Assembly (NCBI GenBank): GCA_963931865.1
Contig: OZ007509.1
Span: 362,552-426,551 of the forward strand
Direction of reading: 5' to 3'
DNA: 64,000 nt
Source: Axinella damicornis
Lineage: Eukaryota; Porifera; Demospongiae; Axinellida; Axinellidae
Shown: positions 54,342 to 64,000 of the stretch, in pieces
Layout: the number at the start of each line of letters is the position of its first letter
Numbering within the stretch: position 1 is the first letter of the stretch
Notes under the pieces: model-generated
Database searches by the model: none
What the model saw: only the letters and a program-made list of their open reading frames with translations
What the model was told of the DNA's origin: nothing
Program-made: the position numbers and the translations under genes

Positions 54342-57300
54342 GGTGAACTCACTGTGCAGACTGTTACTTATTCATGGTTCTCTGTGGCAATGCATAATGC
54401 AATAAGCACTCAGTGTTTGTTTTAACCAGTCTTACTGTATAATAACACAGTGCAAGTAAACTAATTATCGGTCTGCAACAGATTGTGCATTTACCTTGCA
54501 CCTGGATGTTTATCCATCCTTACTAATTACTAGGCTCAGTTGAAAGAAAGTGTGTCTCACTAAAGTTGACTAGTTAATAACCAACGATCTTTAAATATTG
54601 TCACTATAGTAAATAAAGGAAAAAGAATACTTTGATATGAGTCGTAAATGTACTACACACAAAAACAATTTTACCTAAGTGGTGTTGGGGAAGATATTGG
54701 TTTACCACTAGGAAAGATGCAGTATACATGTTCCCTTTCATGTGGAGCAGTGTTTTAGTGAAGAGGGTTGTTTAGTAGATATGGGGAAGCCAGAAGAGGC
54801 AGTGAGGGGAAGTCGTGTGTGTCTGGCGGCTGCCTACACCACTGATGTGGTGGTTGCCGTGTTATGGCTGGGACTGCTCTCTCCAGAAACCACCCATTGG
54901 CCCTGGGTTAACCCATGCCCTGGTTAAAGCTTTGACTAGAGCACTCCCTGACAATATTTTGTACGGACCATAGAAATGTCTTTCATTACAATTTTTACTA
55001 CCATAGAAATGTCTTTCTGTTTGATCATGTACTGCCCACCTAACTCAGGCTTGCTTACAGGTGTATAATTACTGCGAACTTGATGTTCAATGGACCACTA
55101 CTGTAGGTAGTAAAACAGGATTTCCTTGCACCCTCTTCCTCTCGCAAGGTGTGAAGGATGTTGCAAATAGTCTCTCATCCTGGTCTCAATCCTCTCTTAC
55201 AGCAAATTTTACTCCGCAATTGAACATCTCTAAGTTCAATGCGATTGTTGCTGGCATTAATATTACAGCACATGGGGTAGTAGCAGATGCTTTCACAGTT
55301 ACAAATGTACATGAATCAATTTGTTTAAGAGTCCACCCCCTCACCCCAATGTTTACTTTAGTACAATCGCTACTCTGGGGTTGACTATCGCAGCCTATCA
55401 GAACGTGGTTACAGCTCTTCTTCAAATATAGAAACGGCAGTGTGAGAAACACCTGTTGTCGAGGTGTATGGTTGAACTGGACATATATGGATAATGTTTG
55501 TAGCCACCCACAAGGTGTATTCTGGGTACTGCAACATTGCAAATGTCTTGTTGTCGGTTGATACTTAGGGAGTGAATAACTTTTAGAGCTCGGCTAAAGA
55601 TCTAAGGGATTAGTATGTTCAAAGAGCTGTAATTGTTTTAGCTGTCAATATCCCTTCCACCCAAGCCATCAATAGCCTACACAACAATGCAGCACCACCC
55701 TTATTTACTACACAAGTGCATTTGCCTGGACATCAAGTGCACGTCTGCAATACGACACTAATAAGTGTTTGAGTGGGTTTGCCATCAGTGTCACTTGGCA
55801 CTTAACACTAGCCAACTGAAGTCTGCCATGAGCTACTTGAGCTTGAATGGCATTTTACAGGCTGTACATGACAACATCTTGGTGTCAAGTTTGCTGCAGA
55901 GACTCATTATAATCCTTCACGCAAGCTTGTACAGTCTCTCAATTATTACTGCTCATTTACAAGTCGGGAATGGTTTCGCCTGCATGTGGACTTTTTCCAT
56001 GCAAGTCTTCATTCCTTAGTTAGCACCTGAGTGTCTGCTGTTGATTATTGGGAACGATATTGGTAGGTTTCCGTCAATGCCTTACGTCACAAATTCTCTC
56101 TGGGTTCAAATACTCTGTAAGCAAGCGTCACTGAAGTTTAACAAGGGCCAAAGGCAGTAATTCAACACATTCACGTTTACCTATTACGCAGACAGCTGCA
56201 TTCTGTGCTTTAACCTTATTTCCTTGAAACTCTTAACATGGCAGTCATCCTTAAAATTGTAGTCAGGAATTAATGTCTATGTAAAAAAATTCATACCTAG
56301 TCCATGGCATTTGGTTTCCCAAGGCCAACACTGGTAGAAGTATCTTGATATCTGGTATGTACTTAAATTGGTGATAAGTAGTTGCTCATATGCAGCTACA
56401 AGTGTTTATATGCAAGTTGCAGGCTTCCTTAGTTGTGTCTGCATTGTTCTGCACACTCTGAGCTTCTTTGATCTCAAGTGCAACTCCTGGGACAATGATA
56501 TGCACACGATATACCACAATCATTTTCCTCTCAGCTGGCGAGAAATGGTGGATGCTAGCTCTAGTGGTTTCCATCCCACTGGTGTACTGTTACTCGTGAT
56601 ACTGGTGGTGGCCGGTTAGTTACTAATAGACTCAGCTTTGGAGACGAGGCTGTTCATAAACAACACTGCACTGCTCATTCAGTCGCACTGCATTCGAAGT
56701 CTTGTTTGATTCCTTTTCAGGAACAGTATTGCAACGTAGGTAGTCTCAGAGCTCACGGAAGAGTGCGCTGTACTCAGCTGATGGTTGCATATCGTATACC
56801 AGAGTGAGCACACTATTCCTCAGTGTCACAGAAGAGTGCTTTGCCCGGCCATGCAAACTGCAGTGAAATGGCTTGCTGTTTGTACTCGTACAAGGCAACC
56901 ACTCCATTCATTGAGCCTTGTGTGTGTTAGGTGCTTGAAGAAGTCCTACAACAGGTAATAGCGTAATTACTGCTTTGGAGTCTTGGAGATGAGTTGTATA
57001 GCTTCCCTCTTAAGCCAATAGTCAGGCTCAGTGACAGATGGCTGGAACAGGTAGCCAATCACCATACTAGTCCTTGCCTGGTTGTAGAAAGGGGCGAGTA
57101 TGGAACCAACAATATTATACGATTAAGTATTACTTCATAATAGGATAGTGTACCTGTCATTATCATAATAATGGCTCAAGTACGCAGCCTTGCAGGTTCA
57201 TCCCACATTGCATGTCATAGAACAAGTCCTTCAACCATGAAGCCATCTTGCTCCTATGGTTGCCAAGTACAGCACCATGTATGGCTGAGCAGTGAAGTTA

Positions 57301-57650
57301 TAAACTGGGACTCAAGTTGTCCTCTGAGTGGATAAAGAGACACGCCAACAGCTATACAAACACAGGAAGGTCTAGGTAGGAAGTAAAACCTCAGAGGCAA
57401 TATCACCTATAAATTTGCACATTCAGTTTGTATAGTTTGTATGTACGATCATGACAGCTGAGGCTGCCATGTGCTGATGTGAATCAACCTCATGAAGTCA
57501 GTGTGATTTGTGTGTTAAACACTATGATACTGAATGGAGACGACTTCCTGTCTCACTTCCTATGGGACCTAGCACAGGAGTATGATTGGTAGCATGTATA
57601 TACAGGCCTACAGACAGGATGGTGCTGAATACAAGAGGTCATCCCAGTAA
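54342..57650. other. Intergenic, no gene recognised
   Basis: About 3.3 kb of AT-richer DNA with only short frames. The longest (about 107 codons from 55061) has no family-like motif. Confidence 0.4.
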
Positions 57651-57666
57651 ATGATGCCCTGACTAG

Positions 57667-57764
57667 ACAGCAGTATGGGAGGGTAATCTGGTTTCAGAGT
57701 GGATCAGGAGTGTGTACAGCAGTATGGGAGGGCAATCTGGTTCAGAGTGGATCAGGAGTGTGAT
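57667..57764. repeat. 49-bp tandem duplication
   Basis: ACAGCAGTATGGGAGGGTAA through TCAGGAGTGTGT occurs twice in succession. Confidence 0.9.
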
Positions 57765-57769
57765 AAACA

Positions 57770-59080
57770 GCATAACGAGACCAAACGAGCAATGGAATCT
57801 CTGGCACACCACTCACATAGCACAAACGGCAGTTCTAGGACTTTATAAAACCGATATGTACAAGCTTCTCTGACCACTGCTACGTTAACAATATTAGCGT
57901 AGGTTGCTAATGCATAGTACCAGCGCCGGGTTTCTGTACCTAACAACCACTGCACTGGCAGTGAGAGGAGGGAGGATGTGTGCTGCAATGCACTTGGGGA
58001 GCTGAAACTAATACCAGAAAGGATGTTAACCTGAAATCTATGGCAAAACTGCAAGTCAAGTGTTAAATAATTTAAGGTGGCCTCAGCAAACATAACTGAA
58101 GTTGGCAAATGTGATAACCCAGCACACTGCATGTTAGGAGGCAGTGTACCAAAACTTGCAGTCAACAAACAGTTGGACTAGCAACCGCTCTACTTGCCTA
58201 AACGGGAAGTCATGCGATTAGAAGTCTGGTCAATATTTAGATGCAAGCATCAGAACTATTCAATCAATGATTCAACACAATAAATGATTATCATGAAAGA
58301 GGTTCTTACCCTCTGGGCCCAAACACGGCTTTCTAATTAGACCATACAAGGCACTATGGCATGTTGTGTTGTTGTGGTGTACTTCGTGTGATAGGATTAG
58401 GCGTATGCTCTGGTAATCAAATTAGGGCACCCTGGCACAACATCCTGCCGTTGCTATGGAAGGTAGGGTACTCACCCTCTCAACCAGCTCTGGCTTCCTG
58501 GCTTGTGCAGCAACTTGTGCATTCTGTGGGTTCTGTTAGTATTTGGCCGTCCCATCAGCTCCAAGGACCATGTTTATCCTGCAATTCATTATTGACAGTG
58601 GCCACCAGTGCTTTGTCTATATCAGAATGCATGGGGTCCCACATCCAGGCATAATGTTAGTCACCAACCATGGCGAGTGTGAAAATGTGTATACTGAATT
58701 GTACTCTGAAAGTGTCATGTACCTGTACAAACGGTGTGTACATGTTCCTGTACGATTGTACACTAGTCCTGCAACACATGCAGCTGCATGGGTGTGCGGC
58801 AATGTACCATAAAAGTGTCAAACACCGTTTCTTCAACCTGTTAGTTGCTCGCCTGCTGTCATCAGCTTGCTCAAAACCAGATCAGAACGAGGTGATCATG
58901 CTTCCGAACAGCACATTACACATAAACTGCTTTTGGTGTCCCTTGCTACTCTGCTGTAGTTACATTACCTTGACAGTGTTCCTAGCAACATGCACACTGT
59001 TGTGGATACCTGTATTTGAACACGTGTATTGAAGCCAGGCTACCATTGTGTTTCACCGATTGTCTCTCTCACAGTCTGAC
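57770..59080. other. Intergenic, no gene recognised
   Basis: Short open frames on both strands without recognisable domains. Confidence 0.35.
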
Positions 59081-59087
59081 TGTAACT

Positions 59088-59372
59088 GGAGTTGATTTTT
59101 TAACTTGTAGGCTTCGGCCAAGTGCACCACTAGCAAGCATTAGTGGACGCTGATGTCAAGACAGGCTTCTAACAAACCACTTCCTAGGGATTCCTATAAA
59201 TAAATGTCAGCATTTGGCCAGAAGATGTGCCTTTTCCACTTGAGTTGATTTTTTTACTTGTAGGCTTCAGCCAAGTGCTTCAAACACACTACACTTCCTC
59301 CTAAGGATTCCTACACTATATAAATATCTAGCTTTTGGCTACCCACTTGAAGATGTGCCTTATCCAAAGGCT
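59088..59372. repeat. ~150-bp direct repeat, two diverged copies
   Basis: Both copies begin GAGTTGATTTTTT-ACTTGTAGGCTTC-GCCAAGTGC (59090 and 59241), continue with ACTTCCT-GGATTCCTA and end with GAAGATGTGCCTT. They lie 530-800 bp upstream of the first Glass-like gene. Confidence 0.8.
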
Positions 59373-59900
59373 TCCTGCTTGATCACAACCTCACAAATAT
59401 CTTCACCGCTACTTCCTCTTCACCATTCAAATACTGACCCGCAGGTATTGACACTCCGGTTAGGTCATACATTTACACCCAAGTGGCCGGAAATTGCATT
59501 GGCGTTGCTTCTGACAGAAGCCGTATAACTCCGCGCACAAGGTTGCGGAAGCCATTATAACGCTAACAGCGGTTTTATGAATTCCATCAAGCCCGCAAAA
59601 TAGAGCCTCGCGCGCTTTGCTCTCATTTCTTTGCAGTTTTCACAGCAAGCTCAGAAGCCTATTGTTGCTGCTGCGATTCACGATCTGCTATCTCCCTCGA
59701 ACGCAGAGTTGTCCAGAGTGATAAAGTCTCAAAAAGAAACCTCGCGGGAAAGCAGAACCAGTCAAGTGTGAAACCTGCTGAATTCCTCCAAGTGCGTACG
59801 CAGCTTTCCGAGTGGAGTAGTGAATAAACTTTCGTCTGTAGTTTGAAGCCATAAATAAGCACAATCTGTGCGTACAAGTCGCTGCTGCGTGGGGAATAAT
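59373..59900. promoter_or_regulatory. 5' flank of the first Glass-like gene
   Basis: Presumed promoter and 5' UTR. No core motif is convincing. Confidence 0.35.
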
Positions 59901-61249
59901 ATGTCTAGTGCTACCCTGCTGAAACACCCAGTGGCCTACATGACAACCGAGGGTGCGATGTCCAACTTCACGGCTTTCCCACCTCCCCCTGCGCTGTTTG
60001 GACCGAACCCATACTTTACTACCTGTGCGGGAAGAGGACGGGTCGGAGAACCAATATCACCTTTCTTCAACGTCGCTGTTCCTAATCAACCATACGCACC
60101 CCTCGAGTTCTCGGGATACTCACCGGCACAGTACGGAAATCTACCGTTCACGGAAAGCAAGTAAGGAAGTTTTGTACGTTTCACTTCGTGTGTGTGTAGC
60201 TATATGAACTCAGCCTTTTGAAGTCGAACGCGAATATTATCAGTCTGCATGCAGCGAAGCTTGTATTCTTTGTACAAGTAGCTGCATGTGTTTGCTTCTT
60301 GTAGAATCCTTACTCCAGCTCGCCGAGATAAGTGTCGTAGCCTGCCCCTATCCGGCTTCTTTGTCGGTAGTTACAGCTATTCATAGTTATGTCAATTGAA
60401 CGTCATACCCTTTCCCGTTTCATTCGCAGGCCTGTTGTAGCCGAACAGGAACAACGAGAGGCTGTGACTGCTCTCCTCTCTCTCAACAGCAACAAGTCAA
60501 GTTCTGGGAACTCTACTCCCCAGAGTTCTACGCCAACCACCATGTCGTCCACTAGTGTCTCCGTGATGAGGAGCTACGGTGATGAGCATAGCACAGACTT
60601 GATATCTGCCCTGCGCATGAGTGGTACCTATGCACCAGGTGAACCAATCAATGGCACAGGCTCGTGCATGCAAGATAATCGATATCCACCAGATGTCAAG
60701 CCTATCCTGGTGCACAACTATAATGGGACTCTAGGTGACGCGTCAGCCACCACCATCGCAACTGAGGTCAACGCGATGGCAGAGAGATCGCCAAGCACCA
60801 AGCAGAGGTCAAAGTCGACAACCAAGTCTGGGAACAATATCTGCCAAATCTGCGGCAAGAGCTATGCACGACCCTCAACCCTCAAGACCCACATGCGAAC
60901 ACACAGTGGAGAGAAGCCGTACCGCTGTGACATCTGCGCCAAGGCCTTCACCCAAGCAGCCAATCTGACAGCCCATTTGCGCACCCATAGCGGAGAGAAA
61001 CCATTTAGTTGCCCAATTTGCCAGAAGAGGTTCTCCCAGAGTTCCTCTGTGACGACCCACCTGAGGACCCACTCCGGTGAGCGGCCGTACAGGTGCGACT
61101 ACTGTGGCAAGGCATTCGCCGATACCTCTACCCTCACCAAACACAAGCGAATCCACAGTGGTGAAAAACCATACCGCTGCAAAATCTGCAACCTTGGATT
61201 CTCCCAATCTGGAAATCTCCATCGACATATGAAGACCCATAACAACTGA
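59901..61249 (+). CDS. Glass-like C2H2 zinc-finger transcription factor 1, 2 exons
   Basis: Exons 59901-60160 and 60430-61249 give 359 residues. Five tandem C2H2 fingers occupy residues 225-357, at the very C-terminus: [68 protein letters not shown] and [17 protein letters not shown]. The finger-by-finger recognition sequences ([29 protein letters not shown], QSGNLxRH) match the Glass family, whose Drosophila member drives photoreceptor differentiation. The N-terminal 220 residues are Ser/Pro-rich and unconserved. It lies tail to tail with a second Glass-like gene. Whether it has a photoreceptor role in this organism is unknown. Confidence 0.88.
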
Positions 61250-61921
61250 GTACCTCCCTCCAATGATAACTCCTCTCAGTTCTCAGGTCAATCATCATCC
61301 CGCAATTCAGAACTCCAATGTACATTGTAATAATAGGACAATGCCCATTTTTTGAGGCTATTGAATCCTTCTTTCATACTGGTAAATTCATGCTCCCCTG
61401 TAACCTTGTACACATGTATTGTTCGTCAGCTTCCTGTTGCATCATCATAATTTATCACCAAAACCCAATTGCTACCATCAGACCCTTTTAATTCTATTCT
61501 TGTACATAGTCACAGCTATTTTCATGTACTGTAACACCAATCTTTTACATTTGACGCCTGACAGTTTTCTTTGATTTCAGCACATTCTTTTCAACAGTTC
61601 GTTTTAATTTAGCCCATCTTTCTCATCCAATTCAAATTCATAAATCAGATTTCTAGCGCCTTGTAACAAACAATAATGATTTTACAAGTTTTACTCATAA
61701 CCATCACCTGTGAAAACGTTTACATAGATGCTGTCATAGTTACTATGATGTTACAGCGCAGTGAACAATAGGAATGTGAGTAAGTAAATGATAGTAGTCA
61801 TAATGAAATGTCCAAGATCAGAGAAGCATAGAGAATAAGTGAGCAGAGATACTTGTAAGAGCTGAATGAAAAAGGCAATCAATATAATTATGCACCTAGG
61901 TGATCATGTAGTTGGGGAGGG
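61250..61921. other. Shared 3' region of the two Glass-like genes
   Basis: 672 bp between opposing stop codons, AT-rich. It should hold both 3' UTRs. No other feature. Confidence 0.5.
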
Positions 61922-63169
61922 CTAAGGCGTCCTGGATACTTGTGCTCCCGGGAAGTGATTTCTGTGTGTGCGCATGTGTCGGTTGAGGTTCCCTGACTGC
62001 GAGAAGCGCGCATCGCAGATCTTGCACTGGTAAGGCTTTTCTCCTGTATGAGTCCTGTAATGTTTCGTTAACGTTGAGCTGTCGGCAAAGCCCTTGCCGC
62101 ACGCGTTGCATTTGTAAGGTCGGTCTCCGGAATGAGTACGCATGTGCGTCGTTACTGAGGAGCTTTGAGAGAAACCCCGGCTGCAGACGGGACATTTGAA
62201 CGGCTTTTCTCCACTGTGCGTCCTCAAGTGAGCGGTCAGGTTAGCCGCTTGTGTGAAGGACTTTTGACAAATGGAACACTGGTAGGGCTTTTCGCCATTG
62301 TGTGATCGTAGGTGCGTCTTCAACGTGGACTGCCTCGCGTAGGTCTTGCCACAGACGTGGCACGAATTGTGTCTTGGGAATGCCTCTTCTCTGCGAACCT
62401 GGAATAAGGTCTGGATGTGTGATGGATGGGAGGATAGGGGTATAGTTGCGTACCCGGCTCCTGGTTGCGCGTAAGTCGATACACCGTGGGAGTATGGTGG
62501 GCGGAGGTTCGGCTGGGAGTGGGAGAATGACGGAAAGGGCGGTACCTGGACGGGTGTGCTCGGCGTGTGGACGTAATACTCTTGTCCCTCTTCAGGAGGT
62601 AGCGAGACGCTGTCGTGGGACACGTAGCCTTGGTCGGTTGTAGCGTTCACACAAGATGTGCTGGAGTCAGCCTCTGTGCTTAGCTTAGTACAGGACGGAG
62701 GGGTGATGGGGCTTTCGTGTTTGATCCCCTTGCACTCGGTCGGGGAGGCCTCGGAGTGTATGGGATGATGCACATGCACAACCGAGTGCTCGCTCAGCGA
62801 CATTAGCGCGGCGGCAGCATCGGCGGGCTGGGTTCCCTTGGGCGCCAGAACCTGTTGCTGTTGACTACTGGGGAAGAATTGTGGTCTGCAATACAAGAGA
62901 GATGCGAATCTATTATCAAACATGCACGTAAGCACACGCGTGGCACAGCAGTAGCGTGTATAGTTACTACACACATTCAACTACAGTATTATTGCAAACC
63001 TTCCCGCCGGGTAGAGACTAAGCGGACTCGGCATTGGTGGAGTGGGGAGGAATGGAGGTGAAGGCAGTGGCTCCGCAGCGAATGTTGTGTAGTAGGACAT
63101 AGCATTCCTCGGGGGCCTGCCATACGGTGGAGGGTAGTACTGCATCTGGATTCCAGCGGCGGACAGCAT
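61922..63169 (-). CDS. Glass-like C2H2 zinc-finger transcription factor 2, 2 exons
   Basis: Exons 63169-63000 and 62885-61922 join (phase 2) to 377 residues. Five C2H2 fingers span residues 232-364, with the same order of recognition helices as its neighbour ([38 protein letters not shown]). The last finger keeps NLNRHMRTH, closer to Drosophila Glass than the neighbour's NLHRHMKTH. The N-terminal part is Pro/Tyr/Ser-rich with an acidic stretch. The frame stays open upstream of ATG 63169 without another ATG nearby, so this start is provisional. Both genes share a single intron ahead of the long finger exon in the same phase (2), which supports origin by inverted duplication. Confidence 0.88.
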
Positions 63170-64000
63170 GGTGAGCTCGAGACGCGATGAGGCTGGTGCT
63201 TGCGGCGCGGCTCCAAAGGGCAAATCTGTGCGAGACTGCTCATGGCTTCCCTGTCCCTGTTTCCTACATTAATATACCCGACACCTTCACTGATCGGACT
63301 TCGGAAACCATGTCTTATTTTCCGTTTTTATGCTCCCAAGGGGAATTTCAGATCAAAAGTTGGCTGTTAATGTTAACTGTATTTGATGTGGTGCTTTGTG
63401 ATCCCTGTCTTCGCCGGATGAGATGCACGATATCCTCTAATGCTTCATGTCCTGCAAAATGACAGGCTTTCTTTTACTAGGTGCATGCATTTAGCCTGCA
63501 AAGGGCTCGCAACAAAACAGTGGAGATAGTTCGCTCAGAGTGGAGGTCTCTGCCAGAGAAACCTGCAGAATCAACACAATTCATTCGAGCAGGTTTGAAC
63601 TTAATGAGGGGGAAAAAGAAGCTCAATCACAGACATTGTGGTAAGTTTGAAGCATTAATTTGTAGGCATCACTGACAAACAAAAACACATTGTTAACATG
63701 ACATGGGCCATACTAGTATAGTACTATTTTATACAGAATCACAGTATACCATTACTATGTGGCTGTTCAGTGTCTGCAAAGCACCTATGGACGACCCTGC
63801 CGCATACACATCCTGCAACTGCATACACGTGGTACAATGCCCATCCAGTCACGCTCACTCCTCAGAGGCCCCACAAGGCAGTTTTGGGAACTTCAGTGGT
63901 TACTGTAAGTGAAGGAAGTGTGACAGTTTAAGTGGCCAAGCCCTACATCGTAACTATGGGGTGGCTGCATGGAGGCCAGGCAAAGTGGTACGCTACAAAA
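63170..64000. other. 5' flank of the second Glass-like gene; no gene recognised
   Basis: Probable promoter. Short frames at 63.2-63.9 kb have no recognisable features. Confidence 0.35.

Noticed and set aside
55061..55384. 107-codon ORF with possible secreted-protein look
   Set aside because: No signal peptide, domain or splice context that I can support.
60497..61240. Minus-strand ORFs opposite the first Glass-like gene
   Set aside because: Antisense shadows of the zinc-finger exon.

Overview
This window is animal (metazoan) nuclear DNA from an invertebrate: spliced genes with GT/AG introns of roughly 70-1500 bp, conserved animal proteins (casein kinase 1 alpha, PRC1, TMED/p24, TIM8, FAM136A, UBOX5, two Glass-type zinc-finger factors), non-LTR retrotransposons, several foldback/MITE families and very abundant simple repeats. 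Short gene spacing and repeat content suggest an early-branching marine animal such as a sponge, but the sequence alone does not settle this. All exon models below were read by eye from splice signals, reading phase and protein-family similarity.

Layout. 1-10.1 kb is repeat-rich: the 3' end of a CR1/L2-like retrotransposon, a ~2.5 kb foldback element, a perfect 122 bp tandem duplication, one TIR-domain exon (minus), and a second, broken CR1/L2-like element lying between inverted repeats. 11.2-17.5 kb is an eight-exon casein kinase 1 alpha gene (minus). 17.9-19.3 kb holds two almost identical piggyBac-type MITEs in direct orientation, ending 34 bp before a TMED4/9-type cargo-receptor gene (plus). 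Then come TIM8 (minus), an unrecognised gene interrupted by a 200-N gap (plus), an SLC25 mitochondrial carrier (minus) divergent from FAM136A (plus), and a CCDC152-like coiled-coil gene (minus) divergent from the cytokinesis factor PRC1 (plus). 38.7-50 kb is gene-poor and full of tandem and dispersed repeats. 50.1-54.3 kb is UBOX5/RNF37 (plus). 54.3-59.9 kb shows no gene. 59.9-63.2 kb holds two Glass-like five-zinc-finger genes, tail to tail.

How it fits together. Most genes are housekeeping genes in compact divergent or convergent pairs; nothing indicates an operon. TIM8, FAM136A, the SLC25 carrier and perhaps the gapped gene have mitochondrial links. PRC1 and its neighbour share a ~220 bp intergenic region with CCAAT, CRE, E2F-like and CHR-like motifs, as expected of a G2/M promoter. 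The most unusual signals are (1) a PRC1 intron built from 17 copies of its own exon end plus 5' splice site, each copy formally a 21-nt in-phase micro-exon; (2) simple-repeat tracts anchored at the splice sites of most casein kinase 1 introns; (3) the tandem piggyBac-type MITEs next to the TMED start codon; (4) a family of hairpin MITEs scattered over the window; and (5) the inverted pair of Glass-type genes.
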